A stretch of 64,000 bases of DNA from Herbidospora galbida (GTDB lineage Bacteria; Actinomycetota; Actinomycetes; Streptosporangiales; Streptosporangiaceae). Position 1 is the stretch's first letter. Each line of letters opens with the position of its first letter. Where the stretch lies: positions 46,913 through 110,912 of the forward strand of contig NZ_SZQA01000032.1 in the NCBI RefSeq assembly GCF_005233835.1, read 5' to 3'. The notes beneath the pieces were generated by a model that saw only the letters and a program-made list of their open reading frames with translations, was not told the DNA's origin and did no database searches. Of this stretch, positions 14,538-21,997 are shown one piece after another. A program made the translations under genes and the position numbers.

Positions 14538-15097
14538 CCGGCCTGGCGGAGGGGCGCCAGCGCCCGGCTCCAGGCGACGACCTCGTCGAGCATGGTGGTG
14601 AGGGTCGCGACCTGGTAGTCGCTGGCGTTCAGCTTGGAGAAGTCGACGAAGTCGGTGAACATCGACAGCGCCACGTTGGTGCGCACGTCGGCGAGCTTGA
14701 GCTCCCCGCCGATCAGCCGCAGGTGCTCGGCCGCCCGCGCCCCGCCCACGCCCCCGTAGGAGACGACGCCGAACGCCTTGTTGTTCCACTCGGCGAACAG
14801 GTAGTCGATGGCGTTCTTGAGGACCCCCGAGGTCGAGTGGTTGTACTCGGGCGTCACCATGACGAAGCCGTCGTAGGAGGCGATCTTCGCGGCCCACTCC
14901 TTGGTGTGGTCGTTCTTGTACTGCCCCATGAGCGGCGAGATGGGCTCGTCGAAGTGCGGGAGCGGGTAGTCGAGCAGGTCGATGATCTCGAAGGTGGCGT
15001 CGGTGCGCTGCGAGGCGTGGTCGTACACCCACCGGGCGACCTGCTCGCCGTTGCGGCCGGGCCGGGTGCTGCCGATGATGATGCCGATGCGCGTCAT
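14534..15097 (-). CDS. NADPH-dependent FMN reductase (quinone/azo reductase type)
   Basis: A 187-residue flavodoxin-fold oxidoreductase. The phosphate-binding loop for FMN is IIGSTRPGRNGEQVARW at the N-terminus, and FVMVTPEYNHSTSGVLKNAIDYL is the conserved NADPH_dep_FMN_red signature. The likely activity is NAD(P)H-dependent reduction of flavin, quinones or related electrophiles. The HxlR regulator gene lies upstream on the same strand, a pairing usually seen for electrophile or redox-stress response. The space between them carries motifs shared with the HxlR promoter. Confidence 0.9.
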   Translation of the reverse strand: MTRIGIIIGSTRPGRNGEQVARWVYDHASQRTDATFEIIDLLDYPLPHFDEPISPLMGQYKNDHTKEWAAKIASYDGFVMVTPEYNHSTSGVLKNAIDYLFAEWNNKAFGVVSYGGVGGARAAEHLRLIGGELKLADVRTNVALSMFTDFVDFSKLNASDYQVATLTTMLDEVVAWSRALAPLRQAG

Positions 15098-15162
15098 GGG
15101 AGAGGTCCTCTCGCGTGCGGCGGCGAGCGATCAGGCTCGCCACCTGCTCAGTAACTGATGAG

Positions 15163-15185
15163 TACTGAGTACACGTCGGTAACCG
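15163..15185. promoter_or_regulatory. Candidate HxlR operator upstream of the FMN reductase
   Basis: GTACTGAGTAC (an 11-nt palindrome centred on G) and CGGTAACCG (15177-15185, near-palindromic) lie between the reductase start and the HxlR stop. The same CGGTWACCG core recurs upstream of the HxlR gene at 15671-15679, with GGTAACCGA at 15702-15710, which suggests one regulator binds both promoters. Confidence 0.5.
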
Positions 15186-15229
15186 GTCACTTCAACTAAA
15201 CCGGGTCACACCGAGTGGACCGACCACGG

Positions 15230-15646
15230 CTATCCGAGCTCGTCGCCGGCCCGGGACTCGTCGAACGCGCGGCGGTTGGCGACGATCGTGTCCTGGTTGT
15301 CGGCGGCCCACTGGGCCAGGCCGATGACCGGGGCGGTGAGGGTGTGCCCGAAGGGGGTGACCTCGTATTCGACCCGGGGCGGTATCTCGGGATAGATCGT
15401 GCGCTTGACGATGCCGTCGCGTTCGAGGTTGCGCAGCGTCAGGGTGAGCATCCGGCGGGAGATGCCGGGCGTGGTGTGCAGCAGCTCGGTGAAGCGCATG
15501 GAGCCGGTGTCGAGCAGCCCGATCAGGATGAGGCTCCACTTGTCGCCGACCCGGTCGAGGACGGAACGGAAGACCTCGGGGTCGTGTTCGAGGCACAGCC
15601 GCCCCATGGAACGCATGACGCGCTGGGCCTCGGCCTGATGGGACAT
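15230..15646 (-). CDS. HxlR-family transcriptional regulator
   Basis: A 138-residue winged-helix regulator of the HxlR/YodB type. Residues about 18-110 form the domain: CLEHDPEVFRSVLDRVGDKWSLILI, then GISRRMLTLTLRNLERDGIVKR as the recognition helix, then the wing YEVTPFGHTLTAPV. A Cys at residue 18 is positioned like the redox-sensing Cys of YodB-type members. It probably controls itself and the downstream FMN reductase through CGGTAACCG elements present at both promoters. Confidence 0.9.
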   Translation of the reverse strand: MSHQAEAQRVMRSMGRLCLEHDPEVFRSVLDRVGDKWSLILIGLLDTGSMRFTELLHTTPGISRRMLTLTLRNLERDGIVKRTIYPEIPPRVEYEVTPFGHTLTAPVIGLAQWAADNQDTIVANRRAFDESRAGDELG

Positions 15647-15661
15647 GACGGCACCCCCGCT

Positions 15662-15710
15662 GTAACTGTTCGGTTACCGAACCTTACCTCAGGTATGGAG
15701 TGGTAACCGA
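15662..15710. promoter_or_regulatory. Candidate HxlR autoregulatory operators
   Basis: GTTCGG-TTA-CCGAAC (15668-15682) is a 6-bp inverted repeat with a 3-nt centre. A second copy of the core, GGTAACCGA, is at 15702-15710. GTAACTG at 15662 also recurs at 15151 near the reductase. Shared elements at the two promoters make these good candidates for HxlR binding. Confidence 0.5.
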
Positions 15711-15774
15711 CCAGATCACGGGGTGGACGGGTGTGCGCCCGGATGCGGCGGGGAAACGCATCCGGACGCCTCCG

Positions 15775-16236
15775 CTACCCCGCCATGGGCAGGGTCTCCT
15801 GGGTGGTCACGCCGAGGGTGGACTCGATGATGGTCACGAACGCCGTCGCCTCGGCGACGAGCTCCTCGGCGTCGTGGACGCTCACCAGGTGGACCAGCCC
15901 GGCCTCGGCCGCGGCGCGCTTCTTGGCGCTGACGGCGAAGTAGGCGGCCCACTGGGACAGCTCGGGCTGGACCTCGGGAAGGAGCTCCCACGCGCTCCGC
16001 AGACGGCGGCGACGGCCGTCGATCGGCTGGGGCCGGGCGGCGAGGATGGCCGCGGCCGAACGGAGGGCGGCGAGGTGGGCGTGGATGTACCGGTCGGCCG
16101 GGTTGCCCGCCTGTGCCGCGTCGGCGAGGCAGGCGCGTGCGTCGGTGAGATGCGCGAGGACGGTCCGCGACACCTTGGGCCCGCTGGCGGGCCCGGTCGG
16201 GGCGGCCCCGTGGCCGTTCTGCTGCGGTCCGGTCAT
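15775..16236 (-). CDS. SAV_6107-type HEPN domain protein
   Basis: A 153-residue mostly helical protein that I recognise as the SAV_6107 HEPN family found in actinomycetes, usually near metF and polyprenyl synthase genes as here. The conserved part runs from KVSRTVLAHLTDARACLADA through YIHAHLAALRSAAAILAARP to the C-terminal helix VHDAEELVAEATAFVTIIEST. HEPN folds include RNases, but a clear Rx4-6H pair is not evident, so function is open. ATG 16236 has AGGAGG 10 nt upstream. The promoter lies more than 200 nt away, leaving a long leader. Confidence 0.8.
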   Translation of the reverse strand: MTGPQQNGHGAAPTGPASGPKVSRTVLAHLTDARACLADAAQAGNPADRYIHAHLAALRSAAAILAARPQPIDGRRRRLRSAWELLPEVQPELSQWAAYFAVSAKKRAAAEAGLVHLVSVHDAEELVAEATAFVTIIESTLGVTTQETLPMAG

Positions 16237-16334
16237 GGTGGTTCGGCCTCCTAAACGAGTGGCCACCGGCGGTCTCGTCGCCGGTCAGGGTCAACAGTCG
16301 CAGACCCCACCGACATTTCCGCCGGATCGGGCGG

Positions 16335-16366
16335 CCGGACGAGGAGCTTCCCCTCTCCCCGTCCGG
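16335..16366 (-). promoter_or_regulatory. Strong hairpin in the long leader of the HEPN gene
   Basis: A 12-bp stem (16335-16346 with 16355-16366, one G-U pair on the RNA) with an 8-nt loop lies in the roughly 220-nt untranslated leader between the predicted promoter at 16467-16495 and the HEPN ATG. I see no known riboswitch consensus and no convincing gene in the 16237-16460 stretch. Confidence 0.4.
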
Positions 16367-16466
16367 CCCGAAGCTGTGGGGCCGCGACTCCCGCCCTTCC
16401 GCCGATGGCCGGCGCCCGGACCCACGCGGTGAGAGCGAGCCGCGAGTCCCGCTCCCACCTTCATCG

Positions 16467-16495
16467 AACATAGTTTCGATCAATATCAAAGTCAA
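16467..16495 (-). promoter_or_regulatory. Strong predicted promoter for the HEPN gene
   Basis: On the minus strand TTGACT (16495-16490), a 17-nt spacer and TATGTT (16472-16467) form one of the best sigma70-type matches in the window, inside an AT-rich patch. Initiation near 16460 gives a leader of about 220 nt. Confidence 0.65.
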
Positions 16496-16524
16496 GAAAC
16501 TTCGAAAGCCCGTTCGACATAAGG

Positions 16525-16553
16525 AAAAGGCCCCGCCGGCGGCGGAGCCTTTT
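16525..16553 (-). terminator. Rho-independent terminator of the L,D-transpeptidase gene
   Basis: AAAAGGCCCCGCC and GGCGGAGCCTTTT pair over 13 positions with a 3-nt loop. On the minus strand the single mismatch becomes a G-U pair and the right arm ends in TTTT, so it reads best as the terminator of the transpeptidase transcript, 17 nt past its stop. Confidence 0.8.
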
Positions 16554-16570
16554 CGGAGAACCGGGTGGTG

Positions 16571-17344
16571 TCAGCGCTGGAACCTGCCGCGGACGTGGAC
16601 CGGCACCCCCTTGCCGAGGAGGCCGGGGAGGACCTCCGCCACGTGCATGGGGAGGCGCACGCAGCCGTGGGAGGCCGGGTAGAGCGGGACCGACAGCGCG
16701 CCGTGGAAGGCGATACCGCCGTTGAAGAAGATCGGGTTGTAGAGCTGGCCCAGGTAGGACTTGTGCCAGCCGTCACGCCGCCAGGTCGTCTTGAAGTTCC
16801 CCGTCGGGGTGCGGGCGTCGCCGGAGAACCTCTGGCGGGTGCCGTTCCACGTCGCGTACTCCACGTAGGGGACGCCGCTGCCGCTGGAGATGTGCGAGAT
16901 CAGCTTGATCCGGCCCTTCACGTACAGGACCAGGATCTGGGTCGTCAGGTTGACCTCGGCGCGGGTTGGCTTGCCGTTCGGGACCAGCACCTTCGGGAGC
17001 TTGGGGCTCTCCAGGGCGCGCCAGGTCTTCGACGCGATGGTGCTGGTCGGCTTGATGCCGTTGACCTTCTGGAAGGCCCAGACGGCCGACTGCGTGGAGC
17101 CGCCGTAGCGGCCGTCGATCTTCCCGGGCAGGTAGCCCAGTTCCCTCAGCCGCGTCTGCAGGACCTTGACGACGCTGCCCTTCGCGCCGAACTTCAGCGT
17201 CTTGCCGGGCGAGACCCAGGCAGAAGCCGTCTGTACGGTCTGCGCCACGGCCGCCGGCGCCGCCATGGCCGGCGGTGACATCGCCAGCACGGCCCCCGCC
17301 GTGACCACAGCGGCGGCGACAGCGAGATGCTGCCGAACCCCCAT
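16571..17344 (-). CDS. Secreted L,D-transpeptidase with peptidoglycan-binding domain
   Basis: A 257-residue exported enzyme forming 3-3 cross-links or otherwise editing peptidoglycan. Residues 1 to about 30 are a signal peptide (VAAAVVTAGAVLAMSPPAMAA). A PG_binding_1 domain follows (LQTRLRELGYLPGKIDGRYGG). The YkuD catalytic domain has the active-site SHGCVRLP with Cys 228 and the upstream IAFHGALSVP His. ATG 17344 has GGAGGGG 9 nt upstream, and a promoter lies just beyond. It is monocistronic, bounded by the terminator at 16525. Confidence 0.94.
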   Translation of the reverse strand: MGVRQHLAVAAAVVTAGAVLAMSPPAMAAPAAVAQTVQTASAWVSPGKTLKFGAKGSVVKVLQTRLRELGYLPGKIDGRYGGSTQSAVWAFQKVNGIKPTSTIASKTWRALESPKLPKVLVPNGKPTRAEVNLTTQILVLYVKGRIKLISHISSGSGVPYVEYATWNGTRQRFSGDARTPTGNFKTTWRRDGWHKSYLGQLYNPIFFNGGIAFHGALSVPLYPASHGCVRLPMHVAEVLPGLLGKGVPVHVRGRFQR

Positions 17345-17386
17345 TGCTACCAACCCCTCCAAATGTGCACAAGCTCGGGTCAATGG

Positions 17387-17414
17387 ACCATAACCCAAGG
17401 GTCGATTGGTCCAA
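17387..17414 (-). promoter_or_regulatory. Predicted promoter of the L,D-transpeptidase gene
   Basis: Minus-strand TTGGAC (17414-17409), a 16-nt spacer and TATGGT (17392-17387) put initiation about 36 nt before the ATG. The same stretch holds two related copies of a GGNCCA...GACCC element, whose meaning is unknown. Confidence 0.5.
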
Positions 17415-17476
17415 GTGGGAGGCATGGTGTCGTTATCAACCCGCCATGTCCCATCCGATCTGTTTAGAGTTGGCGC

Positions 17477-17953
17477 GTGCCAGAAAAGTTGCCGCCGAGC
17501 GCTGTCCATATCGCCGGAATCCTCCGGGCCCATGGGGCTACGGGAGAGATCGTCCTCCTGGAGGACGCGGCGCCCACCGCCGCGACAGCCGCCGCCCAGG
17601 TCGGGTGCGAGGTCGGCGCGATCGCCAACAGCCTCGTGTTCGACGCCGACGGCGCCCCGCTGCTGGTGCTGACGAGCGGCGCCCACCGGGTCGACACCGG
17701 CCTGGTGGCCTCGCTGATCGGAGTGGCGAAGGTACGCCGGGCCAGCCCCGAGTTCGTCCGCGAGCACACCGGGCACCCCATCGGCGGGGTGGCGCCCATC
17801 GGGCATCCGGCGCCGGTGCGCACCCTCATCGACACCTGGCTCGGCAAGCACCCGGTCGTCTGGGCCGCCGCGGGCCACCCCCACACGGTCTTCCCGACGA
17901 CGTTCGACGAGCTCGTCGCCCTGACCGGGGGTACGCCCGCCGACGTGGCGTGA
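17477..17953 (+). CDS. YbaK/EbsC-family aminoacyl-tRNA deacylase
   Basis: A 158-residue protein of the YbaK/ProX superfamily, whose studied members hydrolyse mischarged aminoacyl-tRNAs. Matching segments are EVGAIANSLVFDADG (the conserved IxxSLVF strand), VLTSGAHRVD, VREHTGHPIGGVAPIGHP and the C-terminal VWAAAGHPHTVFPTTFDEL. The start is GTG. TAGAGT at 17465-17470 just before it suggests a leaderless transcript. It is followed after 18 nt by the GNAT gene. Confidence 0.88.
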   Translation: MPEKLPPSAVHIAGILRAHGATGEIVLLEDAAPTAATAAAQVGCEVGAIANSLVFDADGAPLLVLTSGAHRVDTGLVASLIGVAKVRRASPEFVREHTGHPIGGVAPIGHPAPVRTLIDTWLGKHPVVWAAAGHPHTVFPTTFDELVALTGGTPADVA

Positions 17954-17971
17954 TCGGCTAGGGTGCAGGGG

Positions 17972-18529
17972 ATGATCGAGATGCGCCGGGTGGGGCCCGA
18001 GAGCTTCACCTCGGAACTGCGCACGGTCCTGGGCATCTACACCGCCGCCATGCGCCCCCCGCCCGACCAGCTGTCGGGGCGGCTGGCCATAATGCGCAAC
18101 CACACCACCTACCCGCGGTTCACCGGAGTGCTGGCCACGACGGCGACCGGCGAGATCGCCGGGTTCGCCTACGGCTTCCACGGCGCCCACGGCCAGTGGT
18201 GGCACGACGTGGTCAAACGGGCCCTCTACGAACGCGCGGGGCCGCTGGTGGCCGACGACTGGTTCGGCGACGCGCTGGAACTGGCCGAGATCCACGTCCA
18301 CCCCGACCACCAGAGCAAGGGCATCGGCCGCCGCATGATCCACGCGATGTGCGAAGGGCGGCCGGAACGCACGGCCGTCCTGTCGACCCACGACGCCCCG
18401 ACGGCGGCCCGTCACCTCTACGCGAGCCTCGGCTTCTACGACCTGATGACCGCCTTCGCCTTCCCGGGCGGCTCGGAGCTCTACGCCATCGCCGGCGCCC
18501 GGCTCCCGCTCGCCCCGAGACCGCAGTGA
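17972..18529 (+). CDS. GNAT-family N-acetyltransferase
   Basis: A 185-residue acetyltransferase. The acetyl-CoA-binding signature HPDHQSKGIGRRMIHAM (the R/Q-x-x-G-x-G/A loop) is about two thirds along, preceded by the strand LELAEIHVH and followed by the ARHLYASLGFYDL tail typical of GNAT folds. The substrate cannot be read from sequence. The start is uncertain: ATG 17972, ATG 17981 or GTG 17963 are all possible. It lies 71 nt upstream of the double-glycine peptide gene with no terminator between, so co-transcription and a role in modifying that peptide are possible but unproven. Confidence 0.85.
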   Translation: MIEMRRVGPESFTSELRTVLGIYTAAMRPPPDQLSGRLAIMRNHTTYPRFTGVLATTATGEIAGFAYGFHGAHGQWWHDVVKRALYERAGPLVADDWFGDALELAEIHVHPDHQSKGIGRRMIHAMCEGRPERTAVLSTHDAPTAARHLYASLGFYDLMTAFAFPGGSELYAIAGARLPLAPRPQ

Positions 18530-18600
18530 TCCTCAAGACGGTTGCAAGATCGCTCAGGCAGCGTGGGACGTGACAGGTTCTCCTCACTCAAGGGGTTCAC

Positions 18601-18732
18601 ATGAGCGATTTCGCCTCCTCCGCCCGCCCGCTCGACGAGAGCGAGCTGGCCGAGATCACCGGCGGCCACTCCGCTGACTACAACTGGGCGGAGTACGACT
18701 GGCGCGACGCCGTGATGTGCGCTCTGCCGTAG
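18601..18732 (+). CDS. 43-residue peptide with double-glycine leader (RiPP-like precursor)
   Basis: A short gene with a good ribosome-binding site (AAGGGG 5 nt before ATG), ending at TAG 18732 and followed by a 17-bp terminator. Residues 1-22 look like a leader: acidic and helical, with LDESELAEITGG, matching the ELxxIxGG double-glycine pattern cut by C39-peptidase transporters. The 21-residue core (23-43) starts HSADYNWAEYDWRD and ends VMCALP. It has two Trp, two Tyr, one Ser, one Cys and no Thr, which argues against lanthipeptide rings. No modification enzyme or exporter is adjacent apart from the GNAT upstream. I do not recognise a named family. Confidence 0.75.
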   Translation: MSDFASSARPLDESELAEITGGHSADYNWAEYDWRDAVMCALP

Positions 18733-18739
18733 GCGCGCG

Positions 18740-18777
18740 AAAGGCGGGGCCGTCCACCGATGGACGGCCCCGCCTTT
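18740..18777. terminator. Very strong bidirectional terminator between the peptide gene and metF
   Basis: A perfect 17-bp stem (left arm AAAGGCGGGGCCGTCCA, 18740-18756; right arm 18761-18777) with a CCGA loop and T-runs on both strands. It ends the peptide transcript 7 nt after its stop and can also end metF, read from the other side. Confidence 0.92.
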
Positions 18778-18784
18778 TTCGTGT

Positions 18785-19705
18785 TCAGACCGCCGGGACC
18801 GCCGGCATCAGCGCCTGGTAGACCTCGCGCGTCGCGTTCGACCGGTTGAACGTGATGAAGTGGATGCCCGGCGCCCCCTCGTCGAGGAGGCGGCGGCACA
18901 GTTCCACGCCGTGCTCGATCCCGAGCTGGTAGACGGCGTCGGGATCGTCTTTGACCCGTTCGAACCGCTCGGCGACCTTCGCCGGGAACGGCGCCCCCGA
19001 CAGCTGCTCGGAGCGGGCGATCGTGGCGAACTTGATCACCGGCATGATGCCCGGGATGATCGGCGTCTCGCAGCCCGAGGCCGCGACCCGGTCGCGCAGC
19101 CGCAGGTAGTCGTCGGCCTCGAAGAACATCTGGGTGATCGCGTAGTCGGCGCCGGCCCGGCATTTACGCACGAAGTAGTCGACGTCGGACTCGACCGACG
19201 GCGACCGGGGGTGCTTGTAGGGGAAGGCCGCCACCCCCACGCAGAACTCGCCCGACTGACGGATCAGCCGGACCAGGTCTTCGGCGTAGTGGACGCCCTC
19301 CGGATGGGCGATCCACTCGCCCATCGGGTCGCCGGGCGGGTCGCCCCGCACGGCCAGGATGTTGCGCACGCCCGCGTCGGCGAAGCGGCCGATGAGGTGG
19401 CGCAGCTCGCGGACGGAGTGGTTGACGGCGGTGAAGTGGGCGACCGGCGTCAGCGTCGTGCTGTGGGCGATGCGTTCGACGATGTCGACGGTCCGGTCAC
19501 GGGTGGAGCCGCCCGCGCCGTAGGTGACCGAGACGAAGGTCGGCTTCAGCGACTCCAGTTCCCGGATCACCCGCCAGAGCTGACGTTCCGCCTCGGGTGT
19601 CTTGGGGGGCATGAACTCGAACGAGAACGACCGCTCGCCCGCCGCGAGCAGCTCCCTCACGGTGGCGACACGGTCGGGAAAGCGTGAGGGGAGACCCAGA
19701 GCCAT
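18785..19705 (-). CDS. metF: 5,10-methylenetetrahydrofolate reductase
   Basis: The 306-residue FAD enzyme makes 5-methyl-THF for methionine synthesis. Family motifs are [18 protein letters not shown] at the N-terminus (with the catalytic Glu), [27 protein letters not shown], the FAD-binding [10 protein letters not shown] and [14 protein letters not shown]. The ribosome-binding site is weak, and TAACCT lies 7 nt before ATG, so the transcript may be leaderless. It diverges from the polyprenyl synthase gene. Confidence 0.95.
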   Translation of the reverse strand: MALGLPSRFPDRVATVRELLAAGERSFSFEFMPPKTPEAERQLWRVIRELESLKPTFVSVTYGAGGSTRDRTVDIVERIAHSTTLTPVAHFTAVNHSVRELRHLIGRFADAGVRNILAVRGDPPGDPMGEWIAHPEGVHYAEDLVRLIRQSGEFCVGVAAFPYKHPRSPSVESDVDYFVRKCRAGADYAITQMFFEADDYLRLRDRVAASGCETPIIPGIMPVIKFATIARSEQLSGAPFPAKVAERFERVKDDPDAVYQLGIEHGVELCRRLLDEGAPGIHFITFNRSNATREVYQALMPAVPAV

Positions 19706-19834
19706 GCGGCCAAGGTTACTAGTCTCACCGGAAAGGCGGCGGAATCCGCCTCACGGGATGATCGAATCTCGACTCATCCATCACAACCACCCCGCCAGAT
19801 GAACGAATCGATCACCTGCAGATACCCTCATTAC

Positions 19835-20902
19835 ATGACAAATGCCACCGCGCCTTTGGACTTCATCCGCCCCGAGGTGGATCGGGCCCTCCAGCGCTTC
19901 GTCGACCGCCGCCGGACGGCGTTCGACGACCCCGACCTGGCGGCCGTGCTGGGCACGGTGCGGGACTTCCTGGCCGGTGGCAAACGGCTGCGTCCGGCCT
20001 TCTGCTACTGGGGCTGGCGGGCCGCCGGAGGCGCCGACGACCCCGGCGTGATCTCCGCCGCGTCGGCGCTCGAACTGCTGCAGGCCAGCGCGCTCGTCCA
20101 CGACGACGTGATGGACTCCAGCGACATGCGGCGCGGCATGCCCTCGGCGCACCGGCGCTTCGAGAAGCTCCACGTCGACTCCGGGTGGCACGGGTCGGCG
20201 GTGCAGTTCGGCGAGGGCGCGGCGATCCTGGTCGGGAACCTGCTCCTCATCTGGTCGGGCGAGCTGTGGCGCAACTCCGGCCTGCCCGCCGAGAGCCTCG
20301 CGTCCGCGCAGCCGGTCTTCGACCACATGCTGACCGAGCTGATGAACGGCCAGTACCTCGACCTGCTGGCCCAGGCCCACGGCGAGAACTCCTTCGAGAG
20401 CGCGCGGCGGGTGGCCCTGTTCAAGAGCGGCAAGTACTCGGTCGAGCACCCGCTGCGCCTCGGCATGATCCTGGCGGCACAGTCGCGCGAGGCCTGGATC
20501 GACCAGGTCTGCGCCGGCTACGGGCAGAACGTCGGCATCGCCTTCCAGCTCCGTGACGACGTCCTGGGCGTCTTCGGCGACCCGGCCGAGACCGGCAAGC
20601 CGGCCGGCGACGACCTGCGCGAGGGCAAGCGCACGATGCTCATCGCGCGCACCCTGGAGCTGGCCTCCCCCGCCCAGGCGCAGTCGGTACGCGCCCTCGT
20701 CGGCGACCCGAAACTCGACGCCGAGGGCGTGGCCACCCTCCGGACCGTCATCGAGGACACCGGCGCCCTCGCCTCGGCCGAGGAGCTCATCACGACGTAC
20801 GTGAAGGAGGCCGTCGCGGTCCTCGACGCGGCCCCCATCGAGGCCGAGGCCCGCGAGGCCCTCAAGGCGCTGGCCATCGCGGCCACGACGCGCCGCAACT
20901 AG
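19835..20902 (+). CDS. Polyprenyl diphosphate synthase (FPP/GGPP synthase family)
   Basis: A 355-residue trans-prenyltransferase elongating isoprenyl diphosphates with IPP. The first aspartate-rich motif is DDVMD at residues 90-94 ([15 protein letters not shown]). The second is [19 protein letters not shown] and the K-T-like [11 protein letters not shown] region complete the active site. Chain length cannot be set from sequence with certainty; geranylgeranyl-type products are usual for this actinobacterial group. ATG 19835 is chosen over an upstream ATG at 19799 because the family homology begins there. Its stop overlaps thiE by 4 nt, tail to tail. Confidence 0.92.
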   Translation: MTNATAPLDFIRPEVDRALQRFVDRRRTAFDDPDLAAVLGTVRDFLAGGKRLRPAFCYWGWRAAGGADDPGVISAASALELLQASALVHDDVMDSSDMRRGMPSAHRRFEKLHVDSGWHGSAVQFGEGAAILVGNLLLIWSGELWRNSGLPAESLASAQPVFDHMLTELMNGQYLDLLAQAHGENSFESARRVALFKSGKYSVEHPLRLGMILAAQSREAWIDQVCAGYGQNVGIAFQLRDDVLGVFGDPAETGKPAGDDLREGKRTMLIARTLELASPAQAQSVRALVGDPKLDAEGVATLRTVIEDTGALASAEELITTYVKEAVAVLDAAPIEAEAREALKALAIAATTRRN

Positions 20903-21564
20903 GCCCGCGACCAGGCCCGGAGTCGGCGGGCGAACTCTCCGGCGGCCGCCTTCGGGTCGGCGGCCTCGGTGATGGCGCGCACGACCACGACCCGCGTCGC
21001 GCCCTGGGCCAGGACCTCGTCGAGGTTGCCCAGGTCGATGCCGCCGATGGCGAACCACGGCCGGTCGCCGGGCACGCCGGCGGCGTGCGCCAGCAGCGGC
21101 AGGCCCGGCGCCGGACGCCCCGGCTTGGTCGGGGTCGGCCAGGTCGGCCCGCAGCAGTAGTAGTCGACGCCCGGCTCGGTCGAGGCCGCCGTGGCCTCGT
21201 CGAACGCGTGGGTCGAGCGGCCGATCAGCATCTCGCCGCCGACGATCTCCCGGGCCACCGGCACCGGCAGGTCGTCCTGCCCGAGGTGGAGCACGTCGGC
21301 CCCCGCCGCGTAGGCGATGTCCGCGCGGTCGTTGACCGCCAGGAGCGCGCCGTGCCGGTCACAGGCCGCGCGGAACACCCCGAGGAGAGCGAGCTCCTCC
21401 CGGGCCTCCAGGCCCTTCTCCCGGAGCTGGACCACGTCCACCCCGCCGGAGAGCGCCGCGTCGAGGAATTCGACCAGGTCGCCGCGCTCTCGGCGGCCGT
21501 CGGTGCACAGGTACAGGCGGGAGTCGGCGAGTCTGCGCCGGGAGGGATCAGTCACCCGCCCCAC
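20899..21564 (-). CDS. thiE: Thiamine-phosphate synthase
   Basis: A 221-residue TIM barrel that joins HMP-pyrophosphate to thiazole phosphate, giving thiamine phosphate. Motifs are [11 protein letters not shown] (substrate loop), [51 protein letters not shown] (phosphate loop) and WFAIGGIDL. The start is GTG (21564, or 21555). It is 2 kb from and opposite to the thiOSG operon, and no riboswitch precedes it, so the two halves of the pathway are controlled separately here. Confidence 0.93.
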   Translation of the reverse strand: MGRVTDPSRRRLADSRLYLCTDGRRERGDLVEFLDAALSGGVDVVQLREKGLEAREELALLGVFRAACDRHGALLAVNDRADIAYAAGADVLHLGQDDLPVPVAREIVGGEMLIGRSTHAFDEATAASTEPGVDYYCCGPTWPTPTKPGRPAPGLPLLAHAAGVPGDRPWFAIGGIDLGNLDEVLAQGATRVVVVRAITEAADPKAAAGEFARRLRAWSRA

Positions 21565-21579
21565 GATGCCATGGGGTTC

Positions 21580-21954
21580 TTAGAAGCCGAGAGCCTGGGC
21601 CCTGCGCTTCACCTCGGTGTGCCTGCCGGCCTTGATGGCGTCGATCGGGGCGCCGGGCAGGGACTCGTCGGGTGTGAAGAGCCACCTGATCGACTCGACC
21701 TCGCTGAAGCCCGCGTCGGCGAGCACGGTCAGCGTGCCGGGGAGGCCCTTGATGACGTCGTCTCCGGCGATGAAGACCGCCGGGATCTGGGGCTCGCCAC
21801 CGCCTCTGCGGGCGCCCACGAGCTTCTTGTCCTTGATGAGCTGCTTCGCCCTGCCGATGCTGAGCTGGAGCTTCTTCGCCACTTCCGAGAGAGGGAGCCA
21901 CTCCCCCACGAGCTGGTCGGTGTCTCGGTCGATCTGCGCAACTGTAAGCGTCAC
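21580..21954 (-). CDS. Rv2175c-family winged-helix DNA-binding protein
   Basis: A 124-residue protein resembling Mycobacterium tuberculosis Rv2175c, a DNA-binding protein phosphorylated by the kinase PknL. The N-terminal helix-turn-helix is WLPLSEVAKKLQLSIGRAKQLIKDKKL. The C-terminal half (VFIAGDDVIKGLPGTLTVLADAGFSEVESIRWLFT) matches the Rv2175c C-terminal domain. A PASTA kinase gene lies 3.5 kb away, resembling the mycobacterial pknL-Rv2175c neighbourhood. Thr 4 near the N-terminus is a possible phosphosite, by analogy only. Confidence 0.85.
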   Translation of the reverse strand: MTLTVAQIDRDTDQLVGEWLPLSEVAKKLQLSIGRAKQLIKDKKLVGARRGGGEPQIPAVFIAGDDVIKGLPGTLTVLADAGFSEVESIRWLFTPDESLPGAPIDAIKAGRHTEVKRRAQALGF

Positions 21955-21997
21955 GAATCCACCATTACCACACGGTCGCCACCATGAAACACCCAGT

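Noticed and set aside
15716..16495. Long minus-strand frame spanning the HEPN gene and its leader
   Set aside because: It is in another frame from the HEPN gene; its translation is low-complexity Arg/Pro/Gly and the region is better seen as an untranslated leader.
18601..18732. Lanthipeptide or lasso peptide precursor
   Set aside because: The core has one Ser and one Cys and no Thr, and no LanM/LanB/LanC or lasso cyclase and protease genes are nearby. A broader double-glycine peptide call is all that can be supported.
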